Origin: Dehalococcoidales bacterium
GTDB taxonomy: Bacteria; Chloroflexota; Dehalococcoidia; Lucifugimonadales; Lucifugimonadaceae
Assembly: GCA_009937255.1 (NCBI GenBank)
Contig: JAACCT010000015.1
Span: 55,431-119,430, forward strand
Length of the DNA stretch: 64,000 nt
Direction of reading: 5' to 3'
Shown piece after piece: positions 40,362 through 50,432 of the stretch (within the stretch, counting starts at the first letter, position 1; every line of letters starts with the position of its first letter). The position numbers were made by a program, and so were the translations under genes. The notes below the pieces were generated by a model. It worked only from the letters and a program-made list of their open reading frames with translations, was not told where the DNA came from and searched no databases.

Positions 40362-41192
40362 ATGAAAAATTTCTCTGTTAATACAGAATCTCTATTAATA
40401 ATGGGAATAATCAATGCAACACCTGACTCTTTTTCTGGTGATGGTATATTTTCCAAAAATAATTATAGTTTAGAAAAAGAATGTGAAAATATGATTAAAA
40501 ATGGTGTAGATATTATTGATGTTGGAGGAGAATCTACGAGGCCTAAAAAAGTTTATAAAAATGTTAAATTTGTATCAGAAGATGAAGAACTTAATAGGGT
40601 TATTCCAATAATTGAAAAAATAAATAAAAACTTTGATGTAGTAATTTCTATTGATTCTAAAAAGTATGAAGTTATAAAAGAATCAATTAAAGCAGGTGCA
40701 AAAATTGTGAATGATATTTCTATGTTGGAAGATGATAGTATTATCAATCATTTAGTAGATAGTAATGTTTATTACGTATTAAATCATTTTAGACAAAAGC
40801 AAAAACATATAGATATTGTGCCAGAAGTCCTTGAAGATTTAGCAGAAAAAATTGAGTTGCTTGTCACTTCTGGTTTTAAAAGAGAAAAAGTTATTTTGGA
40901 TCCCGGTATTGGTTTTGGAAAATCTTTTAAACATTCAAAAGATATTTTGTCTAATCTGGAAATCATGAAAAATTCTTTTAATTTACCAATAATGATTGGT
41001 ACTTCTAGAAAATCTTTTATAGGTGAATATATAGATAAAGATATAGATCAAAGAATTTTTGGAACTGCAGCTACAGTAGCCTTTAGTATCCTAAATGGAG
41101 CAAATGTTCTTAGAGTTCATGATTACTCTGAAATGATGGATGTGGTAAAAATTATAAATATATTAAATAAATCTAAAATAAAAAATGCATAG
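40362..41192 (+). CDS. folP: Dihydropteroate synthase
   Basis: MGIINATPDSFSGDGIF, IDVGGESTRP, DPGIGFGKSFKHS, IGTSRKSFIG. Confidence 0.95.
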   Translation: MKNFSVNTESLLIMGIINATPDSFSGDGIFSKNNYSLEKECENMIKNGVDIIDVGGESTRPKKVYKNVKFVSEDEELNRVIPIIEKINKNFDVVISIDSKKYEVIKESIKAGAKIVNDISMLEDDSIINHLVDSNVYYVLNHFRQKQKHIDIVPEVLEDLAEKIELLVTSGFKREKVILDPGIGFGKSFKHSKDILSNLEIMKNSFNLPIMIGTSRKSFIGEYIDKDIDQRIFGTAATVAFSILNGANVLRVHDYSEMMDVVKIINILNKSKIKNA

Positions 41193-41646
41193 TAAATCCT
41201 ATTTATCTATTGGATCAAATTTAGGTGAAAGAAAAAAAAATATAGATCTATGCCTAAAATATTTAAAAAAAATAACTAAAATAAAAAAAATTTCGTCAGT
41301 GATTGAAACTAAACCACATGGAGTTTCAATTAAGCAAAATAATTTTTTAAATTTAGTCTTACTTATTGATTATGCAAATAGTCCTCACAAACTCCTAGAT
41401 GAAATTCATGATATTGAAAAATTAATGGGTAGAAGAAGATCAAATATTATAAATGAACCTAGAGTTATTGATATAGATATAATTACATTTGGAAATATTT
41501 TTATTAAAGATGAAAATCTTGAGATTCCACATCCAAGATATACAGAAAGATTATTTGTTTTATATCCTTTATCAGAAATAGCTCCATCCTTTATTGATCC
41601 TAAAAGTAATAAAACAATAAAAGATTTATTATTAAATGCTCAATAG
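41185..41646 (+). CDS. folK: 2-amino-4-hydroxy-6-hydroxymethyldihydropteridine pyrophosphokinase
   Basis: YLSIGSNLGERKKNID, NFLNLVLLI, EPRVIDIDIITFG, IPHPRYTERLFVLYPLSEIAP. Confidence 0.94.
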   Translation: MHSKSYLSIGSNLGERKKNIDLCLKYLKKITKIKKISSVIETKPHGVSIKQNNFLNLVLLIDYANSPHKLLDEIHDIEKLMGRRRSNIINEPRVIDIDIITFGNIFIKDENLEIPHPRYTERLFVLYPLSEIAPSFIDPKSNKTIKDLLLNAQ

Positions 41647-42021
41647 ACTAGCAATTAAATATATGATCATTGATATAAATAATGATGGATTAATTTTGTT
41701 TGCTTTGGTTTGATGCCTACTATTCCAAGTTAAGAATAATACTAGAAAACTTAACAAAACTTTGGTTAGTAGTAGAATTCCTTGTGATGATGTATATCCA
41801 CCATATGTTAATCTGTCGAATGCAATTATAACTCCAGATAAAAATAAAGTTATACTCGAAACTAATAATATTGAATTGTAGTCATTTATAAAATCTAAAG
41901 ATGTAATTTTTTTATCTTTATATTTTAAAGATTTAATTAAATAAAGTATTGATCCTCCAAGCCAAACACCGGCTGACATGCTGTGAATCCATAAAAAAAA
42001 TAAGTAAAAATATTGATTCAT
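41632..42021 (-). CDS. CopD-like small integral membrane protein
   Basis: FFLWIHSMSAGVWLGGSILYL...LSGVIIAFDRL...LLTKVLLSFLVLFL; four predicted TM segments. Confidence 0.55.
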   Translation of the reverse strand: MNQYFYLFFLWIHSMSAGVWLGGSILYLIKSLKYKDKKITSLDFINDYNSILLVSSITLFLSGVIIAFDRLTYGGYTSSQGILLLTKVLLSFLVLFLTWNSRHQTKANKINPSLFISMIIYLIASLLSI

Positions 42022-42554
42022 TATTTTATTCCTATTTCAAAAATTTTTTCTGCTACTACATCTTCATCTATAATTCCTATCCATCGTTTTATTTCATTAC
42101 CTTTTTGATCATAAAGTATAGTAGTTGGGAAAACATTTATTTTTAATTGATTCATTATATTTTCATCTTCATCTGCAATAGATTTATAAGAAACTCCTTT
42201 TTTTTCCATCATTAAAAAACCATCTTCTTTTGTGTCTAAACCAAGAGCTTGAATACCCAATACATTTACTGAATCATAATTATTATCTAATCTATTTAAA
42301 ATATCTAATTCATATATGCATGGGGGACATGAAGGGAACCAGAAATTTATCAAAAGAATTTCATCATTATAAGTTTTTATGTCAAAAGATTTATTATCAA
42401 TAGAACTTTTAGGAAAAGATATTTCTTGTAAGTTTAATTTTTTATCGTCTTCTTTCTCTACATCATTTTCATCAGAACAAGCTGATAAACATAATAATAA
42501 AACTAAAATTATACTTACAATTTTTTTATTATTAAAATGATTTAAATTTATCAT
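42021..42554 (-). CDS. TlpA/ResA-like thioredoxin-domain lipoprotein
   Basis: Lipobox LLCLSAC; LINFWFPSCPPCIYELDIL; FPTTILYDQKGNEIKRWIG. Confidence 0.88.
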   Translation of the reverse strand: MINLNHFNNKKIVSIILVLLLCLSACSDENDVEKEDDKKLNLQEISFPKSSIDNKSFDIKTYNDEILLINFWFPSCPPCIYELDILNRLDNNYDSVNVLGIQALGLDTKEDGFLMMEKKGVSYKSIADEDENIMNQLKINVFPTTILYDQKGNEIKRWIGIIDEDVVAEKIFEIGIK

Positions 42555-43980
42555 TAATGGCTTCTATTAATTTATCTGAACTTACTCTAATTTGTTCCAT
42601 TGAATCTCTATCTCTAATAGTTACAGAGTTATCTTCTTCAACGCTTTCAAAGTCTATTGTAACGCAAAGAGGAGTACCGATTTCGTCTTGTCTTCTATAT
42701 CTTTTTCCTATTGATTGAGTATCATCATATTGTGTTGTAAATAATCCTTTTAAATCATCAAATATTTTTTTACTATATTCTGTTAGACTATCTTTTCTTG
42801 ATAAAGGTAATACAGCTATCTTTATAGGTGCAACATCTGGGTGTAATTTTAATAAAGTTCTTGTTTCTTTTTCTGTTTCCTCTTCACAATATGCATCACA
42901 TAAAAATGCTAAAACACTTCTATCTGCTCCCATGGCTGGCTCAATCACGAACGGTGTATATCTATTATTATTTTCTTGATCAAAATAAGATAAATCTTTA
43001 CCAGAAAATTTAGAATGAGCTTTTAAATCAAAATCAGTTCTATTTGATATAGTTTCTAATTCACCCCAGCTCCAGGGGAATAAATATTCAATATCTGAGC
43101 TTGCTTTTGAGTAATGAGGTAACTCTTCATTCTCATGCTTTCTTATCATTAAATTTTCTTCTCTTAAACCATATTTTTTGAACCAATCTAGAGAAAAATC
43201 AATCCAATATTTATGCCATTTTTCATCTTCACTTGGATTACAAAAAAATTCCATTTCCATCTGTTCAAATTCTCTTGTTCTGAATGTAAAGTTTCCAGGA
43301 GTAATTTCGTTTCTAAAAGATTTTCCCTGTTGAGCTATTCCAAATGGTATTTTTTTTCTAGATGAATTTAATACATTTAGAAAATTCACAAACATTGCTT
43401 GGGCAGTTTCTGGTCTTAGGTATACAGTAGATGAAGAATCTTCAGCTGGTCCTATAAAAGTTTTAAACATTAAGTTAAAATTTCTTGGTTCTGATAATAT
43501 TCCACCTTCAGGAGAAGGATTTTCTTTATTATTAGATTCGGCTAATGGAGTAATAGAAATAATTTTATCTTTTACTAAGTTTTTTACTTCATCTTTGTCA
43601 GAAGCCTCTATTGTAATTAATTTATTTTCTTTTTTTATTTGTATCTCTAGTATAAAAATGTGATCTTCTCTATATCTTTTACCAGTAGCAGAACATTCAA
43701 CTAATGGATCAGAAAATGAATCTAGATGTCCTGATGCTTTCCAAACATCTGGATGCATTAATATTGATGCATCAATACCAAAAATATCATCTCTCTCTGT
43801 GACAAAAGACTTCCACCAAAGATTTTTAACATTTCTCTTTATTTCTACACCTATAGGGCCATAATCCCATACTGAAGAAAGTCCTCCATAAATTTCGCTT
43901 GAGGGGAATATTATTCCTCTTCTTTTAGCTAAAGAGACAAGTTTTTCTAATTCTTTTAATTGGTAACTATTTTTACTCAA
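42532..43980 (-). CDS. glyS: Glycine--tRNA ligase (class II, homodimeric type)
   Basis: KRRGIIFPSSEIYGGLSSVWDYGPIGVEIKRNVKNLWW; YLRPETAQAMFVNF; KSFRNEITPGNFTFRTREFEQMEMEFF; VIEPAMGADRSVLAFL. Confidence 0.96.
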   Translation of the reverse strand: MSKNSYQLKELEKLVSLAKRRGIIFPSSEIYGGLSSVWDYGPIGVEIKRNVKNLWWKSFVTERDDIFGIDASILMHPDVWKASGHLDSFSDPLVECSATGKRYREDHIFILEIQIKKENKLITIEASDKDEVKNLVKDKIISITPLAESNNKENPSPEGGILSEPRNFNLMFKTFIGPAEDSSSTVYLRPETAQAMFVNFLNVLNSSRKKIPFGIAQQGKSFRNEITPGNFTFRTREFEQMEMEFFCNPSEDEKWHKYWIDFSLDWFKKYGLREENLMIRKHENEELPHYSKASSDIEYLFPWSWGELETISNRTDFDLKAHSKFSGKDLSYFDQENNNRYTPFVIEPAMGADRSVLAFLCDAYCEEETEKETRTLLKLHPDVAPIKIAVLPLSRKDSLTEYSKKIFDDLKGLFTTQYDDTQSIGKRYRRQDEIGTPLCVTIDFESVEEDNSVTIRDRDSMEQIRVSSDKLIEAINDKFKSF

Positions 43981-44228
43981 TCATAACTCCTGATATTTAT
44001 TCTTTAAGGGTAACTTAATTGTTAATATTTTGGACCTAATCATTTACTTCAAAAATCATTACATATTAAAAAAGGTTTAATTCCAAATCTTTCTAAAAGT
44101 AGACTAAAAATACAGGTAGTTATTTATGTTCACTAATTAAAACCAAGTAAATAAAATAAAATAATTTGATATTAATCTTTACTGTGCTTATACTTCTAAT
44201 AAATAAATTTCACTTATAGGGGTAATAA

Positions 44229-45056
44229 ATGGGAAATAATGATCTCGAAGGAAAAATAGCAATGATAACTGGTGCTGGAAGTGGTATTGGTGCAGGTATT
44301 GCAAAAGTACTATATGAAAGAGGTGCTACTTTAGCTCTATGTGATTTATATGGAGAATCAGTTGAAAAAACTTCAAATTCTTTATCAAAAGATGTACTAC
44401 ATGATTCTGTGGATGTAACTAATATTCAGGATATAGAAAACTTTAGAGATAAAATTTTAGATGTACACGGAACTATCGATATTTTAGTCGCTAATGCAGG
44501 AGTAATTGGAGCTAAAGGATTTTCAGAGAGAAAAAATTATTCTAAGAATGATTGGGCGGATACTTTTGATGTAAATGTAATGGGTATGGTAAATAGTGCT
44601 GATGCTATTGTAGAAGTTATGAAAGAAAAAAAATATGGAAAGATTATAAATATTGCTTCTCATGGTGGTAGAAAGCCAAGAGGATTAGGTGATATGTATA
44701 GAGGTAATGTACAAACTCCATATCTTGTATCTAAATCTGCTGCAATTCAGTATACACATCTACTAGCTATAGAGTTAGGGAGTTATAATATAAATGTAAA
44801 TGCTGTGTGTCCTGGTGTTATTTGGACACCTATTTGGGAAGCTATTGCAGTAAATCATATAGAACAGAATCCAAATTTGAAAAATATGTCTCCAAAAGAG
44901 GTTTTTGATGAGTTTGCTGTAAAAGCAAGAACACCTTTAGGAAGAGCTCAAACAGCTGAGGATATAGGTAAAACAGTAGCTTTTTTTGCTTCTGAAAATT
45001 CATCTGAAATAACAGGACAAGCTTTAAATGTTAATGGTGGAGCTTCTTTAAATTAG
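44229..45056 (+). CDS. Short-chain dehydrogenase/reductase
   Basis: ITGAGSGIGAGIAKVL, VANAGVIGAK, YLVSKSAAIQYTHLLAIEL, VNAVCPGVIWTP, TGQALNVNGG. Confidence 0.92.
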   Translation: MGNNDLEGKIAMITGAGSGIGAGIAKVLYERGATLALCDLYGESVEKTSNSLSKDVLHDSVDVTNIQDIENFRDKILDVHGTIDILVANAGVIGAKGFSERKNYSKNDWADTFDVNVMGMVNSADAIVEVMKEKKYGKIINIASHGGRKPRGLGDMYRGNVQTPYLVSKSAAIQYTHLLAIELGSYNINVNAVCPGVIWTPIWEAIAVNHIEQNPNLKNMSPKEVFDEFAVKARTPLGRAQTAEDIGKTVAFFASENSSEITGQALNVNGGASLN

Positions 45057-45070
45057 ACTAAGGAATTAAT

Positions 45071-46651
45071 TTGAAAAAAACTTTTGATTACATAATAATT
45101 GGTGCAGGATCTTCCGGTGGAGTGATTGCATCTAGATTGTCAGAAAATCCTAATAATAATGTTCTTTTAATAGAAGCAGGAAATTCTTTTGAAAATATTG
45201 ACGATATACCTGATGTAATTTTAAAAGGTATGGCAACAGGAGCTGATTGGACAGGTAATCAAGCTATAGGAACAGAATTTGATTGGCAATATAAAGCTAT
45301 ATCTAATCCTGAATTTACTGATATGGGTGTTCCAAGAGGTAAGCTTATTGGAGGAACTAGCTCAATAAATGGACAAGTTTTTCTTAGAGCTATACCTGAA
45401 GATTTTGAAAATTGGAAATCAACAGGATTGGATAATTGGTCTTTTGAAGAATGTCTAAATTATTATATAAAACTTGAAAATGATTTAGATTTTCAAAATA
45501 AATACCATGGAAATGAAGGTCCAATTCCTGTGAAAAGGCACAGCTTAGATTCCCTCCTTGAAGACCAATTAAGTTTTTATGAAACAGTCCAAGAAATGGG
45601 ATATAAATCAACAGATGATCACAACCATCCTTATTCAGAAGGAGTCGGACCATTGCCACTTAATAATCCAAATGGAATTAGGTGGAGTACTGGAATTTGT
45701 TATATTTTACCTTCCTTACAAAGAGAAAATTTTAAAATTTTATCTAATTCTATTTGTAAAAAAATATTAATTGAAAATGGTAAACAGATAGGAATAGAAC
45801 TTCAAAATGGTGAAATATATGAGTCTGGAGAAATTATTATTTCAGCTGGAGCAATAGAAAGTCCAAAATTATTAATGCTTTCAGGAATTGGAAATAAGAA
45901 TATTTTAGAGAATTCTGAAATTAAACATATTCATCAACTAGAAGGTGTTGGTGAAAACTTAAGAGATCATCCTGCGGTTGAATTAAGATGGAATGCGAGC
46001 GAACAATTAAATAATAATCTGTCAGATGTTGGAGCTCAAAAAGTTGCTTTAAGATATTCATCAGAAAACGCACTATCATCTGATAGATTAGATATGGTTT
46101 CAGTTATGAGATTTCAACCAGGAGGTATGACCGCGGATAATTTACATTTTGATAAATCAGATTTTGGAAAAACTAGAGTAGCAATCACTACTGGGCTATT
46201 TTTAGCTAAAAGTTCAGGAAATTTAACTCTAAACAAAAACAATCCGTTATCTAGACCTAAATTAAATTATAATTTTCTAAATAATAAGTCAGATTTAGAC
46301 CGAATGATTGAAGGTGTAAAATTTAATTATGAAATAGCTAGGCATAATAATTTTGATTCATTTAGAAATGAATTAATAGCTCCTATGCCTGAAGCGTTAG
46401 AAGACGAAGGATTGTTAGTTAAATGGATAAATTCTAATGTTCATACTATGCACCATATATCGGGCACTTGCAAAATGGGAAGTTTAAAAGATAACCTTTC
46501 TGTTGTCGATAAGTTCGGAAGAGTTATAGGCATTGATGGTTTAAGAGTAGCCGATTGTTCAATAATGCCTGATTGTGTAAGAGCTAATACAAATGCAACT
46601 GCGATTATGATAGGTGAAAAAATAGCTGATCATATAGAAAATGGAGACTAA
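45071..46651 (+). CDS. GMC family oxidoreductase (choline dehydrogenase-like)
   Basis: DYIIIGAGSSGGVIASRLSE, GGTSSINGQVFLRA, ISAGAIESPKLLMLSGIG, HHISGTCKMG. TTG start. Confidence 0.94.
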   Translation: MKKTFDYIIIGAGSSGGVIASRLSENPNNNVLLIEAGNSFENIDDIPDVILKGMATGADWTGNQAIGTEFDWQYKAISNPEFTDMGVPRGKLIGGTSSINGQVFLRAIPEDFENWKSTGLDNWSFEECLNYYIKLENDLDFQNKYHGNEGPIPVKRHSLDSLLEDQLSFYETVQEMGYKSTDDHNHPYSEGVGPLPLNNPNGIRWSTGICYILPSLQRENFKILSNSICKKILIENGKQIGIELQNGEIYESGEIIISAGAIESPKLLMLSGIGNKNILENSEIKHIHQLEGVGENLRDHPAVELRWNASEQLNNNLSDVGAQKVALRYSSENALSSDRLDMVSVMRFQPGGMTADNLHFDKSDFGKTRVAITTGLFLAKSSGNLTLNKNNPLSRPKLNYNFLNNKSDLDRMIEGVKFNYEIARHNNFDSFRNELIAPMPEALEDEGLLVKWINSNVHTMHHISGTCKMGSLKDNLSVVDKFGRVIGIDGLRVADCSIMPDCVRANTNATAIMIGEKIADHIENGD

Positions 46652-46653
46652 TT

Positions 46654-47436
46654 ATGAATAATATTCCATCATCATTAGATGTCAGATTGAAAGCTAGGAA
46701 TGGAAATAATTTTACTACTTCAGGATTAGCAAATAGCTTTGTTCAAACTAATGTAGTTATAATACCAAAAAAATTTGCTTATGATTTTATGTTGTATTGC
46801 CAAAGAAATCCAAAACCATGCCCTTTGATAGAAGTTTTTGATCCTGGAGAATTTTCTTCTTCCAATGCAAAAAACTCCGATATAAGAACTGATATACCAG
46901 AATATAAAATTTTTAAAAATGGTAAATTTTTAAACTTTTCTGAAAATATAATATCTTTATGGAGAGAAGATTTTGTAACCTTTTTATTAGGTTGCTCTTT
47001 TACATTTGAAAATGAATTAATTAAGAATGGAATTGATTTGCCATATTTTAAATCTGGAAAAAATGTCCCTATGTTTATAACTTCAATAGATACTATAAAT
47101 GCTGGAAAATTTTCAGGCAAAATGGTGGTAACTCAAAGGTGGATTCCTAGAGAAAAAGTAGTTAGAACAATTCAAATAACAAGTAGATTTCCTAATCAAC
47201 ATGGAACTCCTATACAAGTTGGAAATTCAGAAGAAATTGGCATATTAAATCCTCATAAACCAGACTTTGGAGATTCTTGGATTCCAGATGATAAAAATTT
47301 GGTTCCTGTGTATTGGGCCTGTGGAGTTACTCCTCAAATAGCTATACAGAATGCAAAATTAGAAATTGTGATTACTCATAGTCCTGGAAAAATGTTTATA
47401 ACTGACTTGAAAGATGAAGATATGGCAGTTATATAA
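46654..47436 (+). CDS. DUF1445/YcsI-type putative hydro-lyase (N-terminal half of D-glutamate cyclase architecture)
   Basis: YDFMLYCQRNPKPCPLIEVFDPG, FTFENELIKNGI, MVVTQRWIP, YWACGVTPQIAIQNAKLEIVITHSPGKMFITDLKDED. Confidence 0.87.
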   Translation: MNNIPSSLDVRLKARNGNNFTTSGLANSFVQTNVVIIPKKFAYDFMLYCQRNPKPCPLIEVFDPGEFSSSNAKNSDIRTDIPEYKIFKNGKFLNFSENIISLWREDFVTFLLGCSFTFENELIKNGIDLPYFKSGKNVPMFITSIDTINAGKFSGKMVVTQRWIPREKVVRTIQITSRFPNQHGTPIQVGNSEEIGILNPHKPDFGDSWIPDDKNLVPVYWACGVTPQIAIQNAKLEIVITHSPGKMFITDLKDEDMAVI

Positions 47437-48275
47437 TGGACTATTTAGATATAGAAAAAATTATTTTAGAAGATGATCAAAGAGGCATGACATCTATTTA
47501 TGAAAAAATAAATAAAGGTTACTTAGAAAGATCTGTAGATCTTATTTTAGAAAATAAAGGATTAGTTTTTATTTCAACTGGTTTTTATATTTTTTCAGCC
47601 CAATCTTCTGAAACGGATGGACCTCCTGGGGCCATAGCTTTAGGAGAAACTTTAGAAAAACTTGGTTTTGAAGTTATGTATGTCACAGATAAATTTTCTA
47701 AAAATATTATTTCAGGAATGTCTAGCGAAGAAAAAGTCATAGACTTTCCTATAACCTCACATACTGAATCCAGTAAAGTAGCTAATGATTTAATAAAAGA
47801 TTATGATCCAAAATCAATTATTGCAATAGAAAGAGCTGGTTTATCTAGTGACGGTAAATATAAAAATTTTAAAGGATTAGATTTTTCAAAGTATAATGCC
47901 AAAGTAGATTATTTATTTGAACAGCATCCTTCCACTGTTGGTATAGGTGATGGAGGTAATGAAATTGGAATGGGTAATTATAAGGATATAATTTTTCAAT
48001 TGGATAATATTAGTATCAGTCCATCTATTATCACAACAACCCAGAATATAATTGCAAGTACATCAAATTGGGGTGCATATGGTTTAATCGCTGGCATTTC
48101 AAAAAAAACTAAAATGAATTTAATTCCTTCAGTCCAAAAAGGAAAAAATTTGATTAACCTTGCATATAAACTTGGAGCAGTTGAAGGAATGTCAGGTGAA
48201 TCTAAACCTTGGGTAGATGGAAGATCTTTGGAAAAAGATAAAATTTGTTTAGAAAAACTTAATTCTTTGTTTTAG
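47436..48275 (+). CDS. DUF4392/glutamate cyclase domain protein (C-terminal half of D-glutamate cyclase architecture)
   Basis: STGFYIFSAQSSETDGPPGAIALGETLEKLGFEVMYVTD, AIERAGLSSDGKYKNFKGLDFS, VGIGDGGNEIGMGNY. TAATG coupling with the upstream gene. Confidence 0.87.
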   Translation: MDYLDIEKIILEDDQRGMTSIYEKINKGYLERSVDLILENKGLVFISTGFYIFSAQSSETDGPPGAIALGETLEKLGFEVMYVTDKFSKNIISGMSSEEKVIDFPITSHTESSKVANDLIKDYDPKSIIAIERAGLSSDGKYKNFKGLDFSKYNAKVDYLFEQHPSTVGIGDGGNEIGMGNYKDIIFQLDNISISPSIITTTQNIIASTSNWGAYGLIAGISKKTKMNLIPSVQKGKNLINLAYKLGAVEGMSGESKPWVDGRSLEKDKICLEKLNSLF

Positions 48276-49491
48276 ATTTTTTTTTATCTTTTACTAAAGT
48301 TTCTTTCACAAAAAATCTTAAAAAAATAATTCCTGTGATAGCTATAATGCCACTAGAAAAACTTGCTGTAGCTAATGAGAAACTATTCGCTACTACTCCC
48401 ATTACAGTAGGACCAGCAGCTCCACCACTATCAGAAATAAATCTCCATATTCCTAAAAATCCTCCTCGATTATTTGGTGGTGACAAATCAGATCCAAGTG
48501 TAAGGACTAGTCCACTAGAAATCCCATTTCCTACTCCTGACAAAATAGCCGCAATTATTAATGTGGCATAAGGAGTTAAAAATAATATAGGAGATCCAAC
48601 TGTGCCTATAAGTACTAAAGATGACCCTAATATTATAAAGGCAGGTATTCCTGTAAACCTTCTGCCAAATTTATCCATAATATAACCTGAAATAGGGAAC
48701 ATAAATGAATCTACAGCAAAGCTAAGAGTAGTTATATATCCAATTTCATCTTTTCTCAAATCTAAATTGTCTCCCCATAAAGGTATAACAATTTCTCTAC
48801 TTGCTCTCAAGAATTGTAGAGCTATTGCAGATATTCCTGCTGTTAAATAAACATGTTTATGATCAAAAAAGGTATTTCTTAAATCATTCAAGTATCCAAC
48901 ACTAGGTTTTTGATCACTCATTTCAAATTTTTGAGAATTTTTAAGGATAATAATCAAGGTTAGAAGCGCTACAAAGCCTTGAAAAAAGAAAGGTGATCTT
49001 ATTGATATAAATTCTGCCATTATTCCACCTATTAATGGACCTATTATAGTTGCAATTCTTCCGAATCCACCAAATAATGCTAAAGCTCTACCTCTAGATT
49101 CATTAGGAATAACTGAAGCTATGTATGCATGTCTAGAAATTGACCATAAAGCGAAACTTACACCTGCTAATATTCTTGATAGAAATAAAATAGTAAAACT
49201 TCCACTTAATCCTGCAAAAATAGAACTAACTCCAAATAAAATAACTCCAATGATCATAGTTCTGTTAAGTCCTAATCTACCAATTAACATACCTGCAGGT
49301 ATGTCAAATCCCATTGTTCCAAAATGTCTTGCAGCTATAGCTATCCCAACTAATAAATCACCTGATTGAAAAGTATCTCTAGCATATATTGGTAATACAG
49401 GAATTAGAAGGCCTTGTCCCATAGAAAGTAAAAAACTTGGAGCATAAACACTCCAAAATATAGATTTTATTGAGAAATTACTTTTATTCAA
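48259..49491 (-). CDS. MFS transporter
   Basis: 12-TM pattern; GIAIAARHFGTMGFDIPAGMLIGRLG, SRILAGVSFALWSISRHAYIASVIPNESRGRALAL. Confidence 0.9.
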   Translation of the reverse strand: MNKSNFSIKSIFWSVYAPSFLLSMGQGLLIPVLPIYARDTFQSGDLLVGIAIAARHFGTMGFDIPAGMLIGRLGLNRTMIIGVILFGVSSIFAGLSGSFTILFLSRILAGVSFALWSISRHAYIASVIPNESRGRALALFGGFGRIATIIGPLIGGIMAEFISIRSPFFFQGFVALLTLIIILKNSQKFEMSDQKPSVGYLNDLRNTFFDHKHVYLTAGISAIALQFLRASREIVIPLWGDNLDLRKDEIGYITTLSFAVDSFMFPISGYIMDKFGRRFTGIPAFIILGSSLVLIGTVGSPILFLTPYATLIIAAILSGVGNGISSGLVLTLGSDLSPPNNRGGFLGIWRFISDSGGAAGPTVMGVVANSFSLATASFSSGIIAITGIIFLRFFVKETLVKDKKKSKTKN

Positions 49492-49500
49492 AATATTTTA

Positions 49501-49938
49501 TTATGGGTTAGTAGTATATCCCCAAGCATCAACGATCCTATTAGAATGTTTACTATTATTATGACTAGCAAACTCAATAGTATTTCCATCTAAATCTTTA
49601 ATATATATAGCTTTTTGGCCATCATATCTTGTATTAGGTCCAATTGTAATTTCATACTTTGATTCTCTTAAGATTTCTACTGTTTCTTCAAAGTTTTCAA
49701 CTTCAAAGGCAACATGAAATTTTACTAAATCATTTCCAGGGCCTTCAGGAGGTTCAATTAAATGAATCATTGTTCCATCTGAAGTTTTTGACCAGATTAC
49801 ATTCTTTTCATCAACCATTGAAGGTATAATTGTCAGTCCTAGAAAATCTTTATATAAAGAAAAAGATTTTTTTCTATCATTTATAGGTATTGCCACATGA
49901 TTTATTTTTTTAATTTTGATTTTTTTAAAATCAGGCAT
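49501..49938 (-). CDS. VOC family (glyoxalase/extradiol dioxygenase-like) protein
   Basis: INHVAIPINDRKKSFSLYKDFLGL, KFHVAFEVENF, IYIKDLDGNTIEFAS. Confidence 0.9.
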   Translation of the reverse strand: MPDFKKIKIKKINHVAIPINDRKKSFSLYKDFLGLTIIPSMVDEKNVIWSKTSDGTMIHLIEPPEGPGNDLVKFHVAFEVENFEETVEILRESKYEITIGPNTRYDGQKAIYIKDLDGNTIEFASHNNSKHSNRIVDAWGYTTNP

Positions 49939-49954
49939 GATATCCTTTTATTAT

Positions 49955-50413
49955 CTATTTTACTTCAACTATTATTTCAATTTCTACGGCCATATTATTA
50001 GGCAATGAACCCATACCAACTGCGGATCTAGCATGTCTACCTTTTTCACCAAAAACTTCTACAAAAAAATCTGAACAACCGTTAATTACTTTTGGATGAT
50101 CTTTGAAATCTGAAGTTGAATTGACCATTCCTAGTACTTTTACAATTTTTTCAATTCTGTCTAAAGATCCTAAGTAAGATTTCATAACTGAAATAAGATT
50201 AATCGCAGTATTTTTAGCTAGATCATAAGCTTCATCTGCTGTGATATCTTCCCCAACTTTTCCAGTAATAAAGTTTACAGATTTATCTCTTGGTCCTTGA
50301 CCAGAAAGATATATTAGATTTCCTGTTTGGTGTACTGGAATATAGTTAGCAACTGGACTAGGTGGTGAATGTAATTCAATACCTAATTCTTTTAATTTAT
50401 CTTCAAAACTCAT
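49955..50413 (-). CDS. RidA family protein
   Basis: PVANYIPVHQTGNLIYLSGQGPRD, GKVGEDITADEAYDLAKNTAINLISVMKSYLGSLDRIEKIVKVLGMV, GKGRHARSAVGMGSLPNNMAVEIEI-like block. Confidence 0.92.
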   Translation of the reverse strand: MSFEDKLKELGIELHSPPSPVANYIPVHQTGNLIYLSGQGPRDKSVNFITGKVGEDITADEAYDLAKNTAINLISVMKSYLGSLDRIEKIVKVLGMVNSTSDFKDHPKVINGCSDFFVEVFGEKGRHARSAVGMGSLPNNMAVEIEIIVEVK

Positions 50414-50432
50414 TTTTTTCTCCTTTATTATA

